Shown piece after piece: positions 1-5,606 of a DNA stretch of 64,000 bases. The notes under the pieces were generated by a model. It was given only the letters and a program-made list of their open reading frames with translations, was not told where the DNA came from and searched no databases. Positions within the stretch are counted from its first letter, which is position 1, and each line of letters opens with the position of its first letter. Both the position numbers and the translations under genes were made by a program. The DNA is taken from positions 124,001-188,000 of the forward strand of contig NZ_FUWM01000003.1 in NCBI RefSeq assembly GCF_900167185.1, read 5' to 3'. Origin of the DNA: Selenihalanaerobacter shriftii. Its GTDB lineage: Bacteria; Bacillota; Halanaerobiia; Halobacteroidales; Acetohalobiaceae.

Positions 1-274
1 TATCATTAATTAGAGCTGCGATTCCTGTTCCTGAACCTCCACCAGTTACTGCTAATGAATAATCAGGGTTCTCTGTCATATAATCTTCAGCTAAAGTCTG
101 TGCCAAATTAACGATTGTATCAGAACCTTTCACCTGAACATACGTCTGTTCTTGTTCCTCTTTATCATCTCCTCCAAATGGCCACCAAGCGTCTACTTGT
201 CCGCTAGCACCAAATACCACTCCTACCGCTAAAAGTAATACTAAAGATAATGCTATTCCTTTTTTATTAAACAA
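1..274 (-). CDS. pstS: PstS-type phosphate-binding protein, N-terminal part (runs off the left edge)
   Basis: Only the first 91 codons are in the window. The TTG start is chosen because AAGGAGGAG lies just upstream and it opens straight into a signal segment (IALSLVLLLAVGVVFGAS). After an acidic linker come KGSDTIVNLAQ and TGGGSGTG, the loops that contact phosphate in PstS-type ABC binding proteins. No lipobox cysteine follows the signal, so the protein is probably periplasmic or membrane-tethered rather than a lipoprotein, which suits a cell with an outer membrane. Three PhoP-like boxes precede its promoter, supporting a phosphate role. Other phosphate-like oxyanion binders remain possible because the C-terminal lobe is not visible. 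Confidence 0.8.
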   Translation of the reverse strand, partial: MFNKKGIALSLVLLLAVGVVFGASGQVDAWWPFGGDDKEEQEQTYVQVKGSDTIVNLAQTLAEDYMTENPDYSLAVTGGGSGTGIAALIND

Positions 275-344
275 TCCAATCTCCTCCTTAGAGTTTTAAG
301 TTTTTTTGTTGAGAATTTAATCTCTCTCAACTAACTTCAATTAC

Positions 345-398
345 AGTATAGCATAGCTTTTTTGCAAAAAGATTAAAAGAATATTAAATCTTTGTTAA
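345..398 (-). promoter_or_regulatory. pstS promoter with three PhoP (Pho) boxes
   Basis: On the minus strand TTAACA (398-393), TTAATA (387-382) and TTAATC (376-371) repeat with an exact 11-bp period, the geometry of Bacillus PhoP boxes (TTAACA-like, 5-bp gaps). They are followed by a -10 TATACT (350-345) without a good -35. With a start near 338 the boxes cover about -33 to -60, where an activator of this family acts. A PhoP-PhoR pair is encoded at 8090-5607. Confidence 0.7.
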
Positions 399-418
399 AA
401 AATAAAGTTTATCTAAAA

Positions 419-455
419 AGGACATATGTCCTGGATTTACTAGGACATATGACAC
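419..455. promoter_or_regulatory. Two CRP/FNR-like palindromic operators
   Basis: GGACATATGTCC (420-431) is a perfect 12-bp palindrome, and GGACATATGACA (443-454) repeats it with two changes, 23 bp away centre to centre. Relative to the plus-strand start near 516 the centres are about -90 and -67, like class I activator sites. They also lie just upstream of the minus-strand Pho boxes. The symmetry suggests a CRP/FNR-family dimer; the regulator is not identified. Confidence 0.5.
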
Positions 456-480
456 AAACTATTTTTTCTAGTTACATGTA

Positions 481-509
481 TTTACAATCAGTATAAAATA
501 TGGTATACT
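481..509 (+). promoter_or_regulatory. SigA-type promoter of the orphan small RNA
   Basis: TTTACA (481-486), a 17-bp spacer, then TATACT (504-509). The predicted start is about 515-517. No protein gene lies downstream on this strand before the terminator at 566-604. Confidence 0.75.
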
Positions 510-513
510 TGAA

Positions 514-531
514 TTGTGAATTAAATAACAT
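514..531. promoter_or_regulatory. Rex-like redox operator over the start point
   Basis: TTGTGAA (514-520), four bases, then ATAACAT (525-531) resembles the Firmicute Rex site (TTGTGAA or TTGTTAA, N4, TTAACAA). The first half is perfect and the second matches 5 of 7. A further TTGTTAA half-site follows at 531-537. Binding over the transcription start would repress. Confidence 0.5.
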
Positions 532-604
532 TGTTAATAATTTTTCCTCTCCCTCTCTTCATTTGGTACCTGTTTGCGATTAGTAAATAGGTACTATTTT
601 TTTT
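516..604 (+). ncRNA. Putative small regulatory RNA with anti-Shine-Dalgarno C/U tract
   Basis: A stand-alone transcription unit of about 89 nt between convergent neighbours. It has a consensus promoter, no start codon with a ribosome site, and the only GTG is followed at once by a stop two codons later. A C/U-only stretch at 541-560 contains UCCUCUCCCUCUC, complementary to GGAGG-type ribosome sites, and is left unpaired ahead of the terminator hairpin. This layout matches trans-acting small RNAs of Gram-positive bacteria such as RoxS/RsaE, which use UCCC-rich single strands and are controlled by Rex. No sequence homology to RoxS is claimed. Function is inferred from layout only. Confidence 0.6.
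566..604 (+). terminator. Intrinsic terminator of the small RNA
   Basis: GTACCTGTTT (566-575) pairs with AAATAGGTAC (585-594) through ten base pairs including one G-U, with a nine-base loop, followed by TA and eight T residues (597-604). Confidence 0.85.
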
Positions 605-677
605 GAAAATATACTATCATAATTTATTATAGACTCTTAATATAATACACATATTAATTAAATGTAATATTAAAACT

Positions 678-713
678 AAAAGGTCCAAGGCATGTACATG
701 CCTTGGACCTTTT
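678..713 (-). terminator. Terminator downstream of cheX
   Basis: A perfect inverted repeat: AAAAGGTCCAAGGCATG pairs with its complement around a short centre. The A/T ends make it work in both directions, so it also insulates the small RNA unit from cheX. Confidence 0.85.
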
Positions 714-772
714 TAAATATATACTTATATGTACTAATAGTAATTTTATTTTAAAGAAACTTATATATCTAT

Positions 773-1234
773 TTAAACTCTAGTAATTGAAATATTAATT
801 TCAAATTCACCAATCTCAGTATTTAATGGAACAGATAATATCTTCTTCGAACCCATGGAAATAGTCTGATCCGTACCAATAATCACTTGAGGAGGAGCAA
901 TATCACAAGTATAATCCCCATCATGCAGATTAGTCATAGCCTTACCACTAATGATATTAGCCAATTCTCCAATAGCTGACATAACAAACTTATCTAACTC
1001 GTCCATCTCCATACCAGACATCTTTTTAACTATCTCTAATGCCATATCTTCAGTAAAACTAAAAAGAATAGAGCCTTTCAAATCACCAGTCACACTGATA
1101 GAAATGTTAGCTTTTTTAGTCGAAATTGTGTCTTCTTTAGTCTCAATTTCTCCTTGATTAACTTTTAATTGGAGCATATTCTCCAACACTTCATCAGTAG
1201 CAATTAAAATAGAATCTATGTAGTTAGCCTTCAT
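773..1234 (-). CDS. cheX: CheX-like chemotaxis phosphatase
   Basis: A 153-residue protein of the CheC/CheX/FliY phosphatase family, which removes phosphate from CheY-P in the chemotaxis pathway. The diagnostic E-x2-N motif is visible in GELANIISGKA (E90, N93), and the length fits single-motif CheX. The ATG has a good AGGTGAT ribosome site. It stands alone here with no chemotaxis neighbours; the only linked gene in the same direction is a decayed hemerythrin just upstream, whose reading frame runs up to the cheX ribosome site. The sequence shows no transmembrane segment, so it is cytoplasmic. Its CheY partner must lie outside the window. Confidence 0.8.
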   Translation of the reverse strand: MKANYIDSILIATDEVLENMLQLKVNQGEIETKEDTISTKKANISISVTGDLKGSILFSFTEDMALEIVKKMSGMEMDELDKFVMSAIGELANIISGKAMTNLHDGDYTCDIAPPQVIIGTDQTISMGSKKILSVPLNTEIGEFEINISITRV

Positions 1235-1263
1235 CTTATCACCTCCATAATTATAGCTCTTAT

Positions 1264-1549
1264 GCTAGTTACTGACAATATAATCCGCAAGTTTTTAGTC
1301 TTCATCATACTCTCCATCTTCGAATTATTTCTTAAACTTTCCTATATTAACTTTAAATTCTTCATGAATCCTCTGATGTCCTTTATAATTTGGATAATTA
1401 TACTTCTTCTGAATTTTTTCTTCTAAATTGAAGTGAGTATCTAATCCTTTCTTCCTAACTATCTTTATGAAAGCATTTAAGCGTTTAAATAATTCTTTAT
1501 GCTGTTCATCTATTCCTTAAAACCTATCTTTAGACCATCTCGCCAAATC
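1264..1549 (-). pseudogene. Decayed bacteriohemerythrin
   Basis: One frame reads GIDEQHKELFKRLNAF, then HFNLEEKIQKKYNYP, then GHQRIHEEF, the iron-ligand signatures of the hemerythrin fold. It contains four in-frame stops: before GIDEQH, after GKFKK, after EYDED, and after YIVSN. About 17 residues between the first and second helices are also missing compared with intact family members, and no usable start codon with the frame remains. Intact relatives bind oxygen through a di-iron centre. The remnant is upstream of cheX in the same direction and probably once formed an operon with it. Confidence 0.8.
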
Positions 1550-1587
1550 ACTAATAACCCCTCCCTTTTTATTATTTATGAATACTT

Positions 1588-1633
1588 ATTATAAGTAACA
1601 GTTACTATTATTAATATAGTAAAATATTACTAT
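1588..1633 (-). promoter_or_regulatory. Paired palindromes around the old hemerythrin promoter
   Basis: AGTAAC-A-GTTACT (1594-1606) and ATAGTAA-AATA-TTACTAT (1616-1633) are both perfect inverted repeats sharing a GTAA core. On the minus strand the first abuts a TATAAT -10 (1593-1588). This is the arrangement of a repressor operator left at a promoter whose gene has decayed. Confidence 0.4.
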
Positions 1634-1652
1634 AGTGTCAAATAATCATTCT

Positions 1653-1694
1653 AAATAGTAAGAAGGGCTCTAATTAGAGCCCTTCTTACTATTT
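1653..1694 (+). terminator. Orphan 18-bp perfect hairpin, terminator-like
   Basis: AAATAGTAAGAAGGGCTC (1653-1670), TAATTA loop, and the exact complement (1677-1694). It lies upstream of both flanking genes (decayed hemerythrin leftward, spo0E rightward), so it ends neither. The plus-strand side is the more T-rich. It may mark a lost gene. Confidence 0.55.
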
Positions 1695-1839
1695 ATTAAA
1701 GCTATTTGATTTTTTTAAATTATATTTACTCTAATCTCCCTGAATAAAAGAACATATAATTGTAAAATCTCAAATTAACACATTTTTACTAAGAATATCT
1801 CTACATAAAGCGATTTTTGAAATAAAATTTAATTTGTTC

Positions 1840-1868
1840 TTGAAAAATTTAGTTATTTTTTGTATAAT
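1840..1868 (+). promoter_or_regulatory. SigA-type promoter of spo0E-like gene
   Basis: TTGAAA (1840-1845), 17-bp spacer, TATAAT (1863-1868); start expected near 1875, giving a leader of about 50 nt. Confidence 0.75.
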
Positions 1869-1926
1869 TCATAGTGGTATTTGTATTTTTTGGTATATAT
1901 TACGAATTATTAGGAGGCATCATACA

Positions 1927-2091
1927 ATGTATAATATTCAACAACTAAAAAATAGAATAAATAAAACAAAATCAGAACTTACTAACTTAGCTACAGAAAC
2001 TAATAATATTAATAATGAAGAAGTAGTAAATAAAAGTCAAGAACTAGATGAATTAATTGTTTCTTTCATGAAAAATGAATTACTTACATAA
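1927..2091 (+). CDS. Spo0E-like aspartyl-phosphate phosphatase
   Basis: A 54-residue protein with the Spo0E family pattern: an amphipathic first helix (IQQLKNRINKTKSEL) and a second helix carrying the signature SQELDELI near residue 38. Family members dephosphorylate the sporulation regulator Spo0A-P and so restrain entry into sporulation. The ATG at 1927 is preferred over the frame's earlier ATG at 1834 because AGGAGG lies 8-10 bases before it, the promoter -10 lies inside the longer version, and the size then fits the family. It is one of only two plus-strand genes in the window and is transcribed alone. Confidence 0.85.
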   Translation: MYNIQQLKNRINKTKSELTNLATETNNINNEEVVNKSQELDELIVSFMKNELLT

Positions 2092-2101
2092 CAAATAAGT
2101 T

Positions 2102-2470
2102 CTATTTAAAAATGATAGTTCGCAACTGTTTATCAATTATATTTGATTCTTCTTCTGCTATATCTTCTACATTAGAAGTATCAGTTAATAATTTTTCAAA
2201 TTTAGCATATAATGATACATAAAATTCAATGGTATCCTCATCAACCGCAACCTTTCTTATTTTACCTAATTCCATATTATTAATCTTAAATACTTTAGTC
2301 GTAAACCTTTTCTTAATTTTTTCCCTCGTTGAATCCTCTAAATCAAGAGTGTCTTTATTGACTATAACATTAATTTCAAATCCATCTCCACCTCTTTTAG
2401 TAAGCCTATTAGGCTCAAATGGTTCTAAATCTTCACCAGCAATAGAAACTTTAAGCTTATTCTTATCCAT
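2102..2470 (-). CDS. Conserved-looking hypothetical protein, 122 residues
   Basis: Not recognised. The start is placed at the internal ATG (GAGGTGATTAGT just before it) rather than ten codons upstream. The protein is charged and soluble, without signal or membrane segment. It begins with a short beta-rich stretch (KLKVSIAGEDLEPF), has a basic GGDGF-containing loop, and a middle part alternating strands and helices. It converges on spo0E with only ten bases between stops, and is separated from the molybdate transporter by that operon's terminator. Codon use resembles the neighbours. No function is proposed. Confidence 0.6.
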   Translation of the reverse strand: MDKNKLKVSIAGEDLEPFEPNRLTKRGGDGFEINVIVNKDTLDLEDSTREKIKKRFTTKVFKINNMELGKIRKVAVDEDTIEFYVSLYAKFEKLLTDTSNVEDIAEEESNIIDKQLRTIIFK

Positions 2471-2561
2471 ACTAATCACCTCATTAATATTATGCCACAA
2501 TTAATTAAGGTATACTAAGTTAATGCCTCTAATTTCCGCACTTGTAATGCTCCATAATTAA

Positions 2562-2592
2562 ACAAACTCTACTAAAGTTTAGTAGAGAAGTT
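2562..2592 (-). terminator. Terminator of the molybdate/tungstate transporter operon
   Basis: CTCTACTAAA and its exact complement are separated by one base, giving a stem with a tight loop; on the minus strand TTTGTTTAATT follows. Confidence 0.75.
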
Positions 2593-2601
2593 TATTTGTT
2601 C

Positions 2602-3687
2602 CTATTTAATTATATGAATATAATCAGCAGTTAATCTAACTCCTATTTTAGCCCCTAAACGGTGTTCATTAGTAAAGTCAGTAGGAGTATCAACAATTAA
2701 ATCATAATCCTCTTCACTAAAAATACTAATAAAAAGTCTAGTAATAGCTCCTTTAGATAATGTCTTTTTTAAAACACCTAAATAGAAGTTTCTTTGATTA
2801 ACATTTTCATCTATATCAGTCAATACATCTATAAATTCTGGTCTAATAACCACTACTACTTCTTCTCCTGAATTGAAATTCTGATTAGAAACTGCAATCA
2901 AATTAAATTTATCATTTCTTAATTTTATCTCTGATTTACATTCTTCTACTACTACATCAAATATATTCTTACTTTCTACAAACCTAGCTACATTTCTAGT
3001 TCTTGGTCTATAAAAAACCTCTTCTTTAGCTCCAAACTGCTCAATTTTACCTTCATTATAAATCGCTACTTGATCAGCTAGTTCAAAAACATCTGTTAAA
3101 TTATGAGTAACATAAATAACAGGAATTCCAAATTCACCATGAATTCTTAACAAATCCTGTCTTAACTTCTCTCTAACTAGCGTGTCTAAAGCAGAAAATG
3201 GTTCATCTAATAATAAAATATCTGGTTCTACAATCAAAGCTCGAGCAATAGCAACTCTCTGTTGTTGCCCACCAGATAATTCATCTGGATAATGATTTGC
3301 TAAACCTTTTAGTCTTAATTCAGTTAATAATTCATCAACTTTCTTTTGAATTTCTTTTTTTGTAAAGTCACTTCCGTGAATACCATATGCTATATTTTCG
3401 AAAGCCGTAAGATGTGGAAAAAGACTATAATCTTGAAAAACATAGCCTATTCTCCTTTGATTAATTGGTAAATTTTCTTTAACCTTACCATCTTCTTTTA
3501 AGAAAAAGTTTATTCCTTGATTAATAACCTTACCTCGGTCTGGCGTCTTTAATCCAGCAATTAATTCTAGAGTAGTACTTTTGCCGCAACCACTAGGACC
3601 AAATAAGACTAAAATTTCATTATCTAAATAAAACTCTACATCTAATACAAACTCTCCTAATCTTTTATATAAATCAACCTCTAACAT
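2602..3687 (-). CDS. modC: Molybdate/tungstate ABC transporter ATPase
   Basis: ATPase of 361 residues that powers oxyanion import. Walker A GPSGCGKST (about 30-38), Q-loop in YVFQDYSLFPH, signature LSGGQQQR (137-144), Walker B ILLLDEP (157-163) and switch histidine in YVTHN are all intact. The last 110 residues form the regulatory TOBE/Mop-like extension typical of ModC and WtpC. It is the last gene of an operon modA-modB-modC, 13 bases after modB, and ends at a terminator. The partner binding protein favours tungstate/molybdate over sulfate. Confidence 0.85.
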   Translation of the reverse strand: MLEVDLYKRLGEFVLDVEFYLDNEILVLFGPSGCGKSTTLELIAGLKTPDRGKVINQGINFFLKEDGKVKENLPINQRRIGYVFQDYSLFPHLTAFENIAYGIHGSDFTKKEIQKKVDELLTELRLKGLANHYPDELSGGQQQRVAIARALIVEPDILLLDEPFSALDTLVREKLRQDLLRIHGEFGIPVIYVTHNLTDVFELADQVAIYNEGKIEQFGAKEEVFYRPRTRNVARFVESKNIFDVVVEECKSEIKLRNDKFNLIAVSNQNFNSGEEVVVVIRPEFIDVLTDIDENVNQRNFYLGVLKKTLSKGAITRLFISIFSEEDYDLIVDTPTDFTNEHRLGAKIGVRLTADYIHIIK

Positions 3688-3700
3688 AATTTCACCTACT

Positions 3701-4492
3701 TTAGAAAGTTCTTAACTTTAACTCACCACTGATCAATTTCAATAAAATCAATATAAAAATTACTACTAAAATTAAACCAATTACTAACGGCAAAGCCGAA
3801 TTAAGTCCTCCACTAGTAAACTCTACCCAAATTCTAATCGGTAAAGAATTAGGGTGATACGCTAAAATAATAGTAGCTCCAAATTCACCGATAGCTCGAA
3901 TCCAAGTTAATAAAATCCCAGCAATAATTCCCTTCTTAGCCAAAGGCAATGTTATATCTTTAAAAGTCTGCCACTGGCTCTTACCTAATAATAGTGAAAC
4001 AGCTTCTAACTTCTCGTCTACCTTCTCAAAAGCTATCTTCGTAGTAATAATTAAGTACGGAGCTGTAATAAATGTCTGAGCTAAAATAGTTCCCCAAATA
4101 GTACCAGTAAACCTTAAATCACTACTAGCTAATACTTCTCCAATTATACTACGAGGTCCAAATATCATCAAAAGCAAAATTCCACTAACTATCGGAGGGA
4201 TTACTATTGGAAAGAAAATAATTGCTTGTAAAATTCTTTTCCCTTTAAAATTCTTACGTGCTAACAGATAAGCTAAAGGAAGACCCCATAATATATTAAT
4301 AATCAAAGTAATTATAGAGGCTATTAAAGATACTTGCATAGCATTATAAAAATCTGAAGTCAAAATTTTTGATAATGCAATAAAAGAAAAACTTTCAAAG
4401 ACTAAATTCAATAATGGTAAACTAATAAATAATAATGCTACTCCTGCTAATAGATATAAGGCTAATTCAAACAAACTAATTCTCTTAATCAA
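3701..4492 (-). CDS. modB: Molybdate/tungstate ABC transporter permease
   Basis: Integral membrane permease of 263 residues with about six hydrophobic segments and the ABC-permease EAA-type loop near EAVSLLLGKSQWQTFKDITLPL, where the G-x7-L-P pattern contacts the ATPase. It starts with TTG inside the end of modA (8-bp overlap), with AAAGGAG nine bases upstream, so translation is probably coupled to modA. Both neighbours fix the role as import of molybdate or tungstate across the inner membrane, feeding molybdopterin or tungsten enzymes expected in an anaerobe. Confidence 0.85.
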   Translation of the reverse strand: MIKRISLFELALYLLAGVALLFISLPLLNLVFESFSFIALSKILTSDFYNAMQVSLIASIITLIINILWGLPLAYLLARKNFKGKRILQAIIFFPIVIPPIVSGILLLMIFGPRSIIGEVLASSDLRFTGTIWGTILAQTFITAPYLIITTKIAFEKVDEKLEAVSLLLGKSQWQTFKDITLPLAKKGIIAGILLTWIRAIGEFGATIILAYHPNSLPIRIWVEFTSGGLNSALPLVIGLILVVIFILILLKLISGELKLRTF

Positions 4493-5471
4493 TCTCTAAT
4501 TCTCCTTTAAGATATTTTTGTAATTTAACTGGTATATCATTTTTATTTCCTTTGAATTGAATTGGAATTACATTAAAACCATGTTTAACAAAAAACTCTC
4601 TACCTGAATTTGATAGAATATAGTCTAAAACATTAATTGCTGCACTTTTATTTTCAGATTCATTTAAGATAGTAATAGTATATATTATTGGCTTACCTCT
4701 AAATACCTCATTATTATCTGTCGCATATTTAACTTCTTCATAGAAATCTGTATACTTTGGATTGCTTAAATTAACCTGATCAGGCAAACTAATATATGGT
4801 AATCCTCGTTCAATAGCTTCATTCTTATAAGTTACAGCGGCATCAAGCTGACTTGTCTCCAACATAGCCATTAATTCTATTTCTGGAAAGATTAATTTCT
4901 GTTCATTATTATTTAAAACTTTCTTCTTTAAATTATCTTGGTCATAATATTTAGCAGCTAAATCTAACATGAATAAAGTTCGATATCCTTTAGGGTCTAA
5001 ATTTGGGTCAGTTCTACCTAAACGAAATCCATCCATTAATAATAACTTATACCATTCTTTATCTCCAGATGTAACTTTCTTTATTTCATTCTTGAAATGA
5101 TTATCTGGACTATACGCAATTACTAATTCATTACTTAAAAAAGACAAATACCAATCAATTAAATCACTATTTTTATTTCCTAATAACAATTGTTCATTTA
5201 CTGCTGGATCTGCACTTAAGTAAATATCAGGACTACGTAATCCTTCATTAATCATTCTAGCCCCTCTAAGTGAGCCATGACCTTCTCCTTGCACATTTAA
5301 TTGAAATTTTTCTTCTAGTTTAGGATTTATTTTATTTTCCATTACACTTAATAAAGAACCTGCATAAATTGATTTTAATTTACCATCAGAAGCATCCAAA
5401 TTAAAATTAATTACTAAAGCTCCTACTATAACAAAAATTATAATTATTGCAATAATTTGTGAATTTTTCAT
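4485..5471 (-). CDS. WtpA/ModA-type tungstate/molybdate-binding protein
   Basis: A 328-residue substrate-binding protein. After an N-terminal hydrophobic anchor (residues 7-24, no lipobox cysteine) it has YAGSLLSVME, SPDIYLSAD and LGRTDPNLDPKGYRT; the RTDP-x-x-DP-x-GYR stretch is the anion-site pattern of the WtpA branch, which binds tungstate very tightly, rather than of classical ModA. First gene of the operon with modB and modC. Two overlapping promoters and a short leader hairpin precede it. The exact preference between tungstate and molybdate cannot be decided from sequence alone. Confidence 0.8.
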   Translation of the reverse strand: MKNSQIIAIIIIFVIVGALVINFNLDASDGKLKSIYAGSLLSVMENKINPKLEEKFQLNVQGEGHGSLRGARMINEGLRSPDIYLSADPAVNEQLLLGNKNSDLIDWYLSFLSNELVIAYSPDNHFKNEIKKVTSGDKEWYKLLLMDGFRLGRTDPNLDPKGYRTLFMLDLAAKYYDQDNLKKKVLNNNEQKLIFPEIELMAMLETSQLDAAVTYKNEAIERGLPYISLPDQVNLSNPKYTDFYEEVKYATDNNEVFRGKPIIYTITILNESENKSAAINVLDYILSNSGREFFVKHGFNVIPIQFKGNKNDIPVKLQKYLKGELEID

Positions 5472-5491
5472 TCCTTTTATCCTCCCTAAAC

Positions 5492-5515
5492 AAAAAACCC
5501 CAAAAATAAGGGGGG
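5492..5515 (-). terminator. Short leader hairpin before the tungstate/molybdate operon
   Basis: On the minus strand CCCC, an eight-base loop, GGGG and six T residues, located downstream of the operon's own promoters and upstream of the first gene. It may be a weak terminator for phoR read-through or an attenuator. The stem is only four to five pairs. Confidence 0.4.
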
Positions 5516-5549
5516 ACTATATTTAATTATTTATTATACTCCTGATCAT

Positions 5550-5588
5550 ATTATAAATAATTCTAGTTATTTTGTAAAGCTATGTCAA
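5550..5588 (-). promoter_or_regulatory. Tandem overlapping promoters of the tungstate/molybdate operon
   Basis: TTGACA (5588-5583) to TAGAAT (5565-5560), and TTTACA (5578-5573) to TATAAT (5555-5550), each with exactly 17 bp between, offset by ten bases. Confidence 0.7.
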
Positions 5589-5606
5589 AAAAAATCAACT
5601 TTTATC

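Noticed and set aside
951-1157. Plus-strand open frame opposite cheX
   Set aside because: Antisense shadow of an intact gene, no ribosome site, composition dictated by the other strand.
2229-2504. Plus-strand 91-codon frame opposite the unknown protein
   Set aside because: No ribosome site or promoter; Ser/Leu-rich composition is that of an antisense shadow.
5492-5588. Molybdenum-cofactor riboswitch before the tungstate/molybdate operon
   Set aside because: The leader is under 100 nt and lacks the multi-helix Moco consensus.
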